Shown here one piece after another: positions 43,101-52,148 of a DNA stretch of 64,000 nucleotides. The stretch comes from JACVRW01 sp963820315 (GTDB taxonomy: Bacteria; Actinomycetota; Thermoleophilia; Solirubrobacterales; Thermoleophilaceae), in NCBI GenBank assembly GCA_963820315.1, contig CAWFZK010000009.1, positions 1 through 64,000 of the forward strand, read 5' to 3'. The notes below the pieces were generated by a model. The model worked only from the letters and a program-made list of their open reading frames with translations. It ran no database searches and was not told the DNA's origin. How positions within the stretch are numbered: the first letter of the stretch is position 1; each line of letters begins with the position of its first letter. The position numbers and the translations under genes are program-made.

Positions 43101-44323
43101 ATGACGGTCCTGAAGAAGAAAGAGCTCGAGGAGAGCCCGCTCGCCGACCTGCACGCGATCGCGTCGGAGCTCGGCCTGGAGGGCTTCCGCTCGAAGCGCA
43201 AGAACGATCTGATCGCAGCGATCCTCGAGGTCACGGGCAGCCCCCCGGCGACCGCCGACGAGGAGCGCGACCCGGACGAGGTGCCGGCCGAAGAGGCGCT
43301 CGAGGCGCCCCCGGCGGTCCGCGAGGACGAGCGCCAAGGAGGACGAGCCCGAGGCGGACGAGGAGGAGACCTCCGAGGACACCTCCGAAGGGACGTCCGA
43401 GGGCACGTCGGAGGGCACTCGGAGGGCACGTCGGAGGGAACATCGAGGGCACGTCGGAGGGGACGTCAGAGGGCACGTCGGAGGACGAGGCCGAGCCCGC
43501 CCCGGAGCGCGAGGAGGAGCTCGCGAGCGGGGTGCTCGACATCCTGGCCAACGGCAGCGGCTTCGTGCGCGTCGACGCGGCGGGCCAGTCGCGCGACGAC
43601 GTCTACGTCTCACCGGCGCAGATCCGCCGCTGCGAGCTGAGGGCGGGTGACGTGGTGGCCGGCCCGCTGCGGCCGGCGCGGCGCAACGAGCGCCATCCCT
43701 CGCTGATCCGCGTGGCCACCGTCAACGGAGCCGACGCCGAGCCGCCCGAGGAGCGCCCCTGGTTCAACGACCTGACCGCGGTCTTCCCGTCGGCGCGGAT
43801 CGACGGTCCCGCGTCGCTGCGGAAGCTGCCCTTCGGCCGCGGCTCACGGGTTGCGGTTGCAGGCCCGCCCGGCGCCGGCGCGAGCACGCTGCTGCACGAG
43901 CTCGCGGGCGCGCTCGCTCAGGCGGGCGACATCGACATCCAGGTCGTGCTCGCCGGCGTGCGCCCCGAGGAGGTCGGCGTGTGGCGCGCGGGCGGCATCG
44001 ACGTGGTCGGCGGCAGCTTCGAGCGCTCGGCCGACGCCCAGACCCAGGCGGCCGAGCTCGCGATCGAGCGCGCCAAGCGCACGGTGGAGCGCGGTGGCCA
44101 CGCGGCGGTCGTCGTCGACTCGCTCGCCGCGCTGCCGGGCAGCGCTCAGCGGCGGGTGTTCGGGGCCGCGCGCGCCACCGAGGAGGGCGGCACGCTCACG
44201 GTGATCGCAGCGACGGGCGACTCCGAGGATGCGCTCCGCTGGGCCACCACGCGCATCGTGCTCGACCCGGGCGGCAAGCCGGGCCCGGCCAGCGGCACGC
44301 TGCGCGAGGACGCGCTGAAGTAG
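43101..44323 (+). CDS. Rho-like protein with degenerate P-loop, frameshifted in a repeat
   Basis: ATG at 43101. A Rho_N helix region (SPLADLHAIASELGLEGFRS) is followed by an acidic linker with Gly-Thr-Ser-Glu repeats, where the frame is lost between about 43330 and 43490. The RNA-binding domain (GVLDILANGSGFVRV, DDVYVSPAQIRRCELRAGD) and a RecA-like core follow. The core has AGPPGAGAST where Rho has a PKAGKT P-loop, so the ATP-binding Lys is absent. GVRPEEV replaces DERPEEV, and the C-terminal EFKGTGN region is missing. VFGAARATEEGGTLTVIA confirms Rho ancestry. Likely an ATPase-dead paralogue rather than the housekeeping factor. Confidence 0.78.
43370..43490 (+). repeat. 12-base minisatellite (GGCACGTCGGAG) inside the Rho-like gene
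   Basis: About eight to nine imperfect copies of GGCACGTCGGAG encode Gly-Thr-Ser-Glu units in the acidic linker. Unit-length changes of one or two bases within the array cause the frame loss, either real slippage variation or an assembly error. Confidence 0.75.
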
Positions 44324-44332
44324 CGGCCGCCT

Positions 44333-44797
44333 CTAGCGCCGATAGGCGACCCGGTGCCAGCTCGGCTCGGGCGAGAGCTCGATCAGCTCGAAGTTGCGGT
44401 CGGGCTGGGCGTAGCCGAACGAGTGGTCGGTCTCGTCGAAGACGAGCTCGAGCTCGCCCTCCATGACGCGCTGGTCGAGCCAGGCGCCGCGGAACACGAG
44501 CCGGCGGATCCAGTGGACGAGCGAACGCTCCGAGGGGCCGTTGAGGTCGCCCCAGCAGTCGTTGATGTGCTCGCCCAGCTCCGAGTGAGGCTCCGTCACC
44601 TCGCCGTTGACGGCCAGGTTGACGAGGTCCTCGCGCTCGTCGTCGCCGAGCGGCCCGTCGACGAACCCGAGCTTCGCGGCGGCCTGCTCGACACGCTCGG
44701 TGAAGTCGCGCTCGTTGAACGTGAAGCGCAGCTCTCCGTACTCGAGCACGTAGTCCGAACCGGACTCGTAGTTTCCTCGGCGGGCGGTGTGGTCCAT
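44333..44797 (-). CDS. conserved hypothetical protein
   Basis: 154 residues from ATG at 44797. Soluble, acidic, with VLEYGELRFTFNERDF and HWIRRLVFRGAWLDQRVMEG; no signal or membrane segment. I do not recognise a family. It converges on the Rho-like gene, ten bases between stops. Confidence 0.65.
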   Translation of the reverse strand: MDHTARRGNYESGSDYVLEYGELRFTFNERDFTERVEQAAAKLGFVDGPLGDDEREDLVNLAVNGEVTEPHSELGEHINDCWGDLNGPSERSLVHWIRRLVFRGAWLDQRVMEGELELVFDETDHSFGYAQPDRNFELIELSPEPSWHRVAYRR

Positions 44798-44898
44798 AAG
44801 GTGTGGCCCGGCGCGGGGCGAGGCGCCGGGCGTCGAGATCTTACGTTCGATTCCTCCCCTCCCGGGCGCGCCTGCAACCGCCCTTGCAGGCAGGGCGA

Positions 44899-45508
44899 TC
44901 ACTCGGGGACACGGCTGCGTCTGACGAGGCGATACAGGGTCGGCTCGGCCCGGCGGACCGGCGGTGGCATGTCCTCGATCACTGCCGACTCTGCGCGTTG
45001 GAGCTCCCAGCCGGTGCCCAGCAGGTCTAGGACGTGCGTCGTATCCATCCCGCGCGGTAGCACCATGCGCCGCCCCGCCTTGAAGGCGAGCAGAAGCAAC
45101 CTGGCGCCCGGCGAGGCGAGCTCGGTCATGCCCGCGGCGGCGCCTTGGCGCGCCGCGTCCGGCAAGCCTTGGATGCAGCCGAAGTCGTACAGGAGGTCGT
45201 AGCCGGGCTCCAGCCCGAGCCGCCCCAGCTCACCGACGTCGCCCTTGACCCACTGCACCTCGACGCCCTCCTCGGCCGCACGCTGCCTGGCCCTGGCAAG
45301 CGCGCTTGTCGACGAACTCCACGGCCGAGACCTGCCAGCCGCGGCCGGCCAGATGGACGGCGTCGCGCCCGGACCCGCAACCGATATCGAGCGCCCGCGC
45401 CGGCTCCATGGCATCCGGGCCCTCGAACAGCGGCCGCCATAGCTCCGGGACATTCCTTCGTTCCCAGGGGGCGAAGCCCAGCCGGTACATCAAGCGATAG
45501 GGAACCAT
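44899..45508 (-). CDS. SAM-dependent class I methyltransferase, one frameshift
   Basis: From ATG at 45508, about 203 residues. Motif I ALDIGCGSGRDAVHLAGRGW and the following VSAVEFVDKRA acidic loop are in one frame. Near 45295 the frame changes to continue LARARQRAAEEGV, VQWVKGDVGELG, LLYDFGCIQGLP and RLLLLAFKAG. Resembles thiopurine/tellurite-type methyltransferases in size and in the conserved opening YRLGFAPWE. Substrate unknown. Confidence 0.78.
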
Positions 45509-45918
45509 CGTCCCCTCCTAGCGGTGGCCAATCTCAAATGAGACTGTCTCAGACCTTGGGACCAGGCGCGCTGAGTCCGAAGATTTCCGCAGTGTGCGGA
45601 TTCGTCGTCGGCGATTCGGCTCCAGGGCCTCAAGCCATCGCGGCGGGCTTCCGACACCTGGCACAGGGGGTGGGATCGGCATTCGATCTGCCCGGTTTGC
45701 ATTCGACAGTGCCGGCCGTCCTGTTCGCGCACCCCGGAGCGGGCAGGGCGGTCCTGCACCAGCACGGTCGGTGGGCTGCCGAGTCGAAGCCGCCTCACCC
45801 CAACGGAGGGCATCCAAAGCCCCCGCTCTGGGTAACGTCGCACGCGACTGGCGCAATCGTCAGCGGTAGCACGGGCGGCCTTGCAGAAGGCCGCCGTAAC
45901 CCAGGGATGGGAGGACGT
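45509..45918. other. gene-free stretch with palindromes
   Basis: No convincing gene on either strand in 410 bases. Two structures stand out: the palindrome TCTCAAATGAGA (45532-45543), just upstream of the methyltransferase start and followed by a further TGTCTCAGAC half-site, and the hairpin GGCGGCCTT-gcag-AAGGCCGCC (45874-45895), in the leader of the next gene. Confidence 0.5.
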
Positions 45919-46914
45919 ATGCAGAAGCGCAGACTCGGTCGGCGAGCGCTCTTGGTGGTGGTGGCAGCGTCGTCCTGGCGCTGGGTCTCGGAGGCGCCGT
46001 CGTCACGGCCGCGCCCGAGACGGGCGGCAAGCAACAGAAGGCGGGCAAGAGTAAGGCCGGCGATCACGACGGGGTGATCGGGGCGGCGGCGCCACAGCAT
46101 CTCCGACGACGAGATCTCGATCCAGCTGTGGAACTTCGCGGCGTACGTCGGCTTCGGCGAGGACGCGGCGACGCAGGCCAGGGCCGAGGAGGTCCTGCGA
46201 CGGCTCAGCGAGATCGGCTACCGCAACGTGGAGCCGTTCACCTTCAACGGCCGGACCGCCGCAGAGTTCAAGGCACTGCTCGACAAGTACGACCTCAAGG
46301 CGCCTTCACGCCACGGTGACGTGTCCATCACCAACTTCGCGACGACGCTGGCGGACTCGAAGACGCTGCGCCAGAAGTACGTGGGCTCCGGCGGATTCCC
46401 GACGCCGGGGATCGGCAGCTATGAGAACACGCTGGCGACCGCCATCGTGATGAACGAGCTCGGCCGGCGCTCGGTGCGCAACGGGACCGGGAAGTTCTAT
46501 GGCCACAACCACCAGGGGGAGTTCCGGACGAAGTACGTGGACCCGGCGACCGGCGAGAGAAAGAGCGCGTGGCAGATCCTCGTCGAGAACACCGACCCGC
46601 GCTACGTGACGTTCCAACTCGACGTCCTGTGGGCGACCGACGGGGGCGCCGACCCGGTCGCCCTGTTGCGACGCTACGGGAACCGGATCTTCAGCCTGCA
46701 CGTCAAGGACGGGATCAACGTCGCAGCCCCGGCCAACGCCACGCCCGTCCCCATGGGCGAGGGTGAGATGGTCTTCGAGCCGATCCTGCGCGCGGCCGAA
46801 GGTCATGTGAAGTACTACATCTACGAGCAGGATCCGCCCTTCGACGATCCGAGCTTCGATCCCTTCGCATCCGCGAAGGCGGGCTTCGAATACCTCGACC
46901 GCGTGAGGTTCTGA
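45919..46914 (+). CDS. secreted sugar phosphate isomerase/epimerase-like TIM-barrel protein, two frameshifts
   Basis: ATG at 45919 after GGGAGGA. The signal region reads RRALLVVVAA, then after a frame change near 45970 VVLALGLGGAVVTAAPETGG. A second change near 46092 leads into ISIQLWNFAAYVGFGEDAA and the xylose-isomerase-like barrel: GYRNVEPFTFNGRT, GKFYGHNHQGEF, VTFQLDVLWATDGGADP, RIFSLHVKDG and a C-terminal YIYEQDPPFDDP. Metal-binding His, Glu and Asp positions of the family are present. Secreted relatives accompany sugar dehydrogenases; the neighbour is one. Confidence 0.78.
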
Positions 46915-46922
46915 CCGCAGCT

Positions 46923-46959
46923 GCGGCGGGGGGGCGGGCGCCGTTCGCGGCCCCGCCGC
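46923..46959. terminator. bidirectional hairpin between convergent genes
   Basis: GCGGCGGGG (46923-46931) pairs with CCCCGCCGC (46951-46959), followed on the plus strand by GCTTCTTCGTT. Located between stops at 46914 and 46971. Confidence 0.5.
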
Positions 46960-46970
46960 GCTTCTTCGTT

Positions 46971-49134
46971 CTACGGGGTCGTCTCCCTCAGGATGACCTC
47001 GTCGCTCCCCTGCTGGGGCGTCTCGCCCCCGCCGGGGTTGTCGGTGTAGCTGGCCACGAACACGGCGGCGATGTTGCCGGCCGCGCGGTGGGCCTCGTCG
47101 AGCGGAGGCACCATGATGTCGCCCTCGCACCCGGCGGTCTCCGCCTGCGGGTGCCCGTGCTGGTCATGACCGAGGATGTAGGCCACGGTGACCCGCGCGC
47201 AGTCGAGCGGCTGGTCGTCCGTCACCTCCACGACGAAGTGGACGGTTTGGCCGAACCGGAACGGCGGCGGCGTGGGTGTCACGGTCAGGTCGACCACCGG
47301 CGCCTGGTTGCCGATCACGATCCGCACCGAGCTCGAGGCGGAGCGGCCGCTCGTGTCGGTAACACGTAGCGTGGCCTCGAAGATGCCGCGCTCCGTGTAG
47401 GTGAACGTCGGGTTCGCCGCGCGCGAGTCAACGGTGCCGTTGGCGTCGAAGTCCCAGGCGTAGGCGATCGTGTCGCCATCCGGGTCCTCGGTGCCGGCGC
47501 TCGAGAACTCCACCGTCAGCGGGGGTGTGAGGGACGATGTCGGCGTGGCCGACACCTCGACCACCGGCGTGTACTCGCCGCCGCGCACGAAGTCGATCCG
47601 CGCCAGCTGGGCCTCCGGATTCTCCGAGAAGAACCCGTCGCCGTACTCGAGCGTGTACAGCGCGCCGTTGAACCCGAACTCCATGTCCATCGGGTTGTCC
47701 TGGACGATGTTCGGATCGGCGCTGGCAGGCCCGCCGAACAGGTGGTGGATCGCCACCAGCCGGCCACCGTTCGGGCGGCCCAGCTCGAACAGCTTGACGT
47801 AGTCGCGCGTCCACTCGAAGAACAGCGGGTGGCCGCCGAAGGCCCGTGGCCAACGCAGCGGCGAGCGGTTCTCGGCGTCGAAGTCGTACGCCGGGCCGCC
47901 CATCGGCCCGATGCCGTCGCCGCCGCGCTGCTCGAGCAGCTCGGGGAACAGCCCCTGATCGGCCGCCGGATAGCTGTACCAGACGTCCGGCTGGACGACC
48001 TGCGGCAGCCGGCGCTGGCCCGTGTTGTGGCGCGAGTCGTTGGTCGGCCGGTTGCAGTTGAACTCCTCGCCCGACTGCGGCGCGCCCGGCGTGAAGTCGA
48101 AGTCGACGTACGGCATGTCCGGCGTGACGCAGAACGGCCAGCCGTAGTTGCCGGGCGGCGGATCAGCATCCACCGGCCATGCCCGGCGGGGCCGCGTGCC
48201 GGATCGAACATGTTGGCGTCGGGCGAGTAGTCGCCGACGTAGATGTCGCCGTTGTTGCGGTTGACCGCGAACCGGAACGGGTTGCGCAGGCCCATGGCAT
48301 AGATCTCGGACGGGTCTGCGCCGTCCCGCGCGCGAACAGATTGCCGTTCGGGACGGAGTACCCCCCGTTCGCCCCGACGCGGATGCGCAGCATCTTGCCG
48401 CGCAGGTCATTGGTGTTGCCGGCAGTCCGTCGAGCGTCGAACGCTGGATTGCGGGTCTCCCGGTCGTCGATCGGCGTGTAGCCGGAGGAGAAGAACGGGT
48501 TCGTGTCGTCGCCCGTGGACAGATAGAGGTTTCCCTCGCCATCGAAGTCGATCTGCCCGCCGACGTGGCAGCAGATGCCGCGGTCGGTGGGGACGCGCAG
48601 GATCTCCTGCTCAGAGGCGAAGTCCAAGGTGTTGCCCTGCAGCCTGAAGCGGGACAGGAGCAGGTAGCCCCTGAACTGCGCCAGGCGCGCCCGGTCCTCC
48701 GCGGTGACCAGGTCGAACGGCGCGTCTCCCTCGTTGATGCCCGTGCCGATCACGTCGACCGGCGTGTTCAGCCGCGGCGAGTAGTAGACGTAGACCCAGC
48801 GGTTGTCCTCGAAGTTCGGGTCGAGCGCGATTCCCTGCAGCCCCTCCTCGTCGTGCTGATAGAGGCCTTGCGGGCTATCCCTCATGTCGGCGACGAGCGT
48901 GTTCAGGCCCGTGCGCGGGTTGTGGATCCGCATCTCGCCGGTCCGGGCCGTGTGCAGCACGCGCCCGTCCGGCAGCACCGCGAGGCTCATCGGCTCGCCG
49001 GGACGATCGTTGAGCGTCACCTTCTGGAACCTCGACTGGTCAGGAAAATCGTCCTGAGCCGCCGCAGCCGCCGGCAGCCCGCATAGCGCCCCTAGCGCCA
49101 CAACCACACAGACTCGAAGGGTTCGGCGTGCCAT
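46971..49134 (-). CDS. secreted PQQ-type glucose/sorbosone dehydrogenase with PKD domain, two frameshifts
   Basis: From ATG at 49134, about 720 residues. A signal peptide (VVVALGALCGLPAAAAAQ) precedes a six-bladed GSDH propeller: MSLAVLPDGRVLHTARTGEM, EEGLQGIALDPNF, ICCHVGGQIDFDGEGNLYLS. Frame changes near 48320 and 48190 join MGLRNPFRFAVNRNNGDIYV and NYGWPFCVTPDMPYV. The C-terminus has a PKD domain (YAWDFDANGTVDS, FTYTERGIFEATLRVTD) and a second beta module. Oxidises sugars outside the cell or acts as a carbohydrate-binding propeller; cofactor use is inferred. Confidence 0.82.
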
Positions 49135-49250
49135 CAAGGACCTCCTTGTCCCGGGCTTGAGCCAGATGTCACGAGCGCTATACCCGGGGCCGGGCGACAC
49201 CTTGCACGCTGGCCGGGGCGAATTCCGCGCCGCAGCGGACTTCGCCGGAG

Positions 49251-49964
49251 GTGGACGAGCAGCGCGACTGGCTGATCCTGATCGTCGAGGACGACGAGGC
49301 GACCAAGGGCTTCCTCGCCGACAACCTGGCCGCGGACGGCTTCCGCGTGGCGAGCGCGTCGACGGCGGCCGAGGGCCTGCGCGCGATCGAGGTGAGGCGG
49401 CCGAGCCTCGTGCTGCTCGACCTGCGCCTCGAGGGCGGCAGCGGCCTCGACGTGCTCGACCGCGTCCGCGCCGCCGACGGGCTCGCCACCCGCATCGACC
49501 CCGATCTGCCCGTGATCGTCCTGACGGGGCGCGCCGCCGAGGCCGACCGCGTCCGCAGCTTCCAGCGCGGGGCCGACGACCACGTGTCGAAGCCCTTCCT
49601 GTACGCCGAGCTGCTCGGGCGCATCCGCGCCGTGCTGCGGCGCGCGGAGGGCCGCCGCGGCAAGGGGGTCCTGCGGGTGCGTGACCTCACGATCGACCCG
49701 TCCACCCGGATCGTGCGGCTGGCGGGGCGGCGGATCGAGCTGTCGGCCAAGGAGTTCGCGCTCCTGCACGCGCTCGCGCTCGAGCCCGGCCGCGTGTATC
49801 GCAAGCACGAGCTGCTCCGCGACGTGTGGGGCTATCTCGCGCCGGGCAACACACGGACGCTCGACGCGCACGCCTGCCGGCTGCGCAAGAAGCTCGACAG
49901 CTCGCGCCGGCCCTGGGTCCTGAACGTGCGCGGTGTGGGCTACAAGCTGACGGAGGCGCCGTGA
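49251..49964 (+). CDS. OmpR-family response regulator
   Basis: 237 residues from GTG at 49251 with CGGAGG upstream. The receiver has VEDDEAT, the phospho-acceptor in VLLDLRLEG, VLTGRA and HVSKPF. The C-terminal winged helix has IELSAKEFALLHALALEPG and THE pattern RTLDAHACRLRKKL, then VRGVGYKL. The stop overlaps the kinase start as GTGA. Confidence 0.93.
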   Translation: MDEQRDWLILIVEDDEATKGFLADNLAADGFRVASASTAAEGLRAIEVRRPSLVLLDLRLEGGSGLDVLDRVRAADGLATRIDPDLPVIVLTGRAAEADRVRSFQRGADDHVSKPFLYAELLGRIRAVLRRAEGRRGKGVLRVRDLTIDPSTRIVRLAGRRIELSAKEFALLHALALEPGRVYRKHELLRDVWGYLAPGNTRTLDAHACRLRKKLDSSRRPWVLNVRGVGYKLTEAP

Positions 49965-50639
49965 TCGCCGCTGCGCTTGCCGCGCTCTGCTGCCTCGGCG
50001 TCCTCGCCGCATTGGCACGCGCTGCGGCGGCGGCTCGAGCTGGTCGCGCGAGCCGAGCACGAGCTGCGTGGACCGGCGGCGGCGCTCGCGCTCGCCTGCG
50101 AGCGGATGCGCCGGGAGCCGCGCGCTGCTCACCACGCGGCCGTGCTGCGGGCGCAGCTCGACCGGCTCGAGGCCGGCCTCGCGGATCTCGAGCGAGCCCG
50201 CGGTGGGCGGCGCGGCGTGCGCAGCCCGGAGCCGGTGGAGCTGCGCTCGGCGGCGCGGGCCGCGCTGGCGCCCTGGGAGCTCGAGCCGGGGGCCGTCGCG
50301 TTCGGATGGCTCGGCGGGCCTGCGCCGGCGCGCGTCGACCGCGGCGCGCTCGCCAAGGCGCTCGGCAACCTGATCGCGAACGCGGCGGAGCACGGCGAGG
50401 GCGAGATCCGCGTGCGCGGGCGAACGACGCGCGCGGGCGTGCGCATCGAGATCCGCAACGCGAACCGATCCGTCCGCGCCGGCACGGCCGACCCCGATCG
50501 CGGGCGCGGGCTGCGCATCGCCGAGCGGGCGGCGCGCGAGCTCGGCGGGCGCGTGCTCGTCGACCGCGGCGAGGCGGAGACGGTCGCGGTGCTCGAGCTG
50601 CCGCGCTCCCTGGACGGCGGCGAGGGCGTCGCCGCGTGA
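49961..50639 (+). CDS. short sensor histidine kinase, one frameshift
   Basis: GTG at 49961 opens a short hydrophobic segment (AAALAALCCLGVLAAL). After a frame change near 50018 it runs into RRRLELVARAEHELRGPAAAL, the H-box with the phospho-His. N-box ALGNLIANAAEHGEGEIRV and G-box DPDRGRGLRIAERAARELGG follow. At about 225 residues it has no sensor domain, so input must come from the membrane helix or a partner. Paired with the response regulator upstream and a CpaB-like gene downstream, both by four-base overlaps. Confidence 0.82.
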
Positions 50640-51337
50640 AGGCGCGCCGGCGGCGCGGCCTGCTGCTGCTCTGCGTGGCACTCGCGTGCGGCGGGCTCGC
50701 GGCGGCTCAGGTGGCCGAACGCGAACGTAAGGTGGAGGCGCGGGTCGGCCCGCTCGTGCCGGTCGTGGTGGCGAAGCGCGACCTCGACGCGGGCTCCCGG
50801 CTCGGCGTGGACGCGCTCGCGCTGGAGCGGGTGCCGGCGCGGTTCGTGCCGCCGGACGCGCTCGGCTCGGCGACCCAGCTGGCCGGCGCCCGGACCGCCG
50901 TGCCGGTCAGCGCCGGCGGGTACGTCACGGCGGCGCTGCTCGACGCCGGCGCCACCCCTGAGGGCGGCGACGGTCTCGCTCGCGGCGAGCGCACGGTGGA
51001 GGTAGCCGTGAGCGGCGGCTCGTCGAACCCGCCGGCGCCCGGCACCCGGGTCGACGTGCTCGTGTCGACAGAGCGCGGGGCGGGAGGCGGCCGGACCTTC
51101 GTGGCGCTGGCAGACGTCGAGCTGCTGAGTTTGCGACCCGATGCCGCCGGTGGCTACTCCGACTCGGATGGCGAAGTGCCTGGCCCGAGCGCGCTCGCGA
51201 GCCTGCGCGTGACGCTCCGCCAGGCGGTCTACCTCACCGCCGCCGACAACTTCGGCCGCGAGATCCGCCTGTTGGCGCGGCCGCCGGGCGACCGTTCGGG
51301 CGGGGCTGGAGAGGCGGTCTCGGCGGCCGAGCTGTGA
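50636..51337 (+). CDS. SAF-domain protein (CpaB/RcpC-like)
   Basis: 233 residues from GTG at 50636 (GTGA overlap). One N-terminal helix (GLLLLCVALACGGLAAAQVA), then the SAF domain: LVPVVVAKRDLDAGSRLGVDALALERVPARFVP. GAGAT and RVDVLVSTERGAGG segments match Flp pilus assembly CpaB proteins. No other Tad/Flp genes are in the window; the two-component pair in front may control it or its partners. Confidence 0.78.
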   Translation: MKARRRRGLLLLCVALACGGLAAAQVAERERKVEARVGPLVPVVVAKRDLDAGSRLGVDALALERVPARFVPPDALGSATQLAGARTAVPVSAGGYVTAALLDAGATPEGGDGLARGERTVEVAVSGGSSNPPAPGTRVDVLVSTERGAGGGRTFVALADVELLSLRPDAAGGYSDSDGEVPGPSALASLRVTLRQAVYLTAADNFGREIRLLARPPGDRSGGAGEAVSAAEL

Positions 51338-51343
51338 CGCCGG

Positions 51344-52039
51344 TCAGGCGCTCAGCACCTCGACCTCGCCCTCGGGCGTGCCGAGCAAGGCGCGCTCGGC
51401 CATTCCCAGGAACAGTCCGTGCTCGACGACGCCGGCCACCCGCTTCAGCGCGAGGTCGAGCTCCGCCGCGTCGGCGCCGGGCGGCACGACGCAGTCGAGG
51501 ATGTAGTGCCCTTCGTCGGTCAGGTAGGGGCCGTCGTTCGCCTCGCGCAGGCGCGCGTCGGGGAGCAGCCAGCCGAGCCGCCGGCGCGTGTCGCGCCACG
51601 CGAAGCGGGTGACCTCGACGGGCAGCCGCATGTGCTCGCCGAGGTGCTGGACCTTCTTGGGCGTCTCTGCCACGACGACGAACCGGCGCGCGGCGCAGAC
51701 GACGATCTTCTCGCGCAGCAGCGCGCCGCCGCCGCCCTTGATCAGCCCGAGGTCGGGCGCGACCTCGTCGGCCCCGTCCAGGGCGAGGTCGAGCTCCACG
51801 GAGCCGTCCAGGTCGATGATCTCGATGCCAAAGGACCCGGCCAGCTCGGCGGTCTGGTTGGAGGCGGTGGCCGCGCGAATGGGGAAGTCGCGAGCGCCGA
51901 GCAGCTCGGTCAGCTTCCAGACCGCGCGACCGGAGCCGAGCCCGATCAGCATGCCCGGCTCGACGAGGTCGGCCGCGGCGGCCGCGGCGGCTGCTCGCCC
52001 AGGGTCGTTCGGGTCGGCCACGGCGCGCAGCATCGTCAT
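51344..52039 (-). CDS. rpiA: ribose-5-phosphate isomerase A
   Basis: 231 residues from ATG at 52039 (or 52033). Conserved IGLGSGRAVWKL phosphate loop, LALDGADEVAPDLGLIKGGGGALLREKIV with catalytic Asp, Lys and Glu, and EHGLFLGMAERALLG near the C-terminus. Interconverts ribose 5-phosphate and ribulose 5-phosphate in the pentose phosphate pathway. Confidence 0.94.
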   Translation of the reverse strand: MTMLRAVADPNDPGRAAAAAAAADLVEPGMLIGLGSGRAVWKLTELLGARDFPIRAATASNQTAELAGSFGIEIIDLDGSVELDLALDGADEVAPDLGLIKGGGGALLREKIVVCAARRFVVVAETPKKVQHLGEHMRLPVEVTRFAWRDTRRRLGWLLPDARLREANDGPYLTDEGHYILDCVVPPGADAAELDLALKRVAGVVEHGLFLGMAERALLGTPEGEVEVLSA

Positions 52040-52148
52040 GAGCGCTCGAGGGATGAGCGAAACCACCCTCAGGGTGGATAGCGAGCATCCGCACAAGCGT
52101 GGATGCTCGTGTGGTCCCCCGCCGCACGACAGAAGGAAGGGCTCGGCT

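Noticed and set aside
43370..43490. possible CRISPR-like array
   Set aside because: Repeat unit is only 12 bases, contiguous, without spacers, and codes for an acidic linker.
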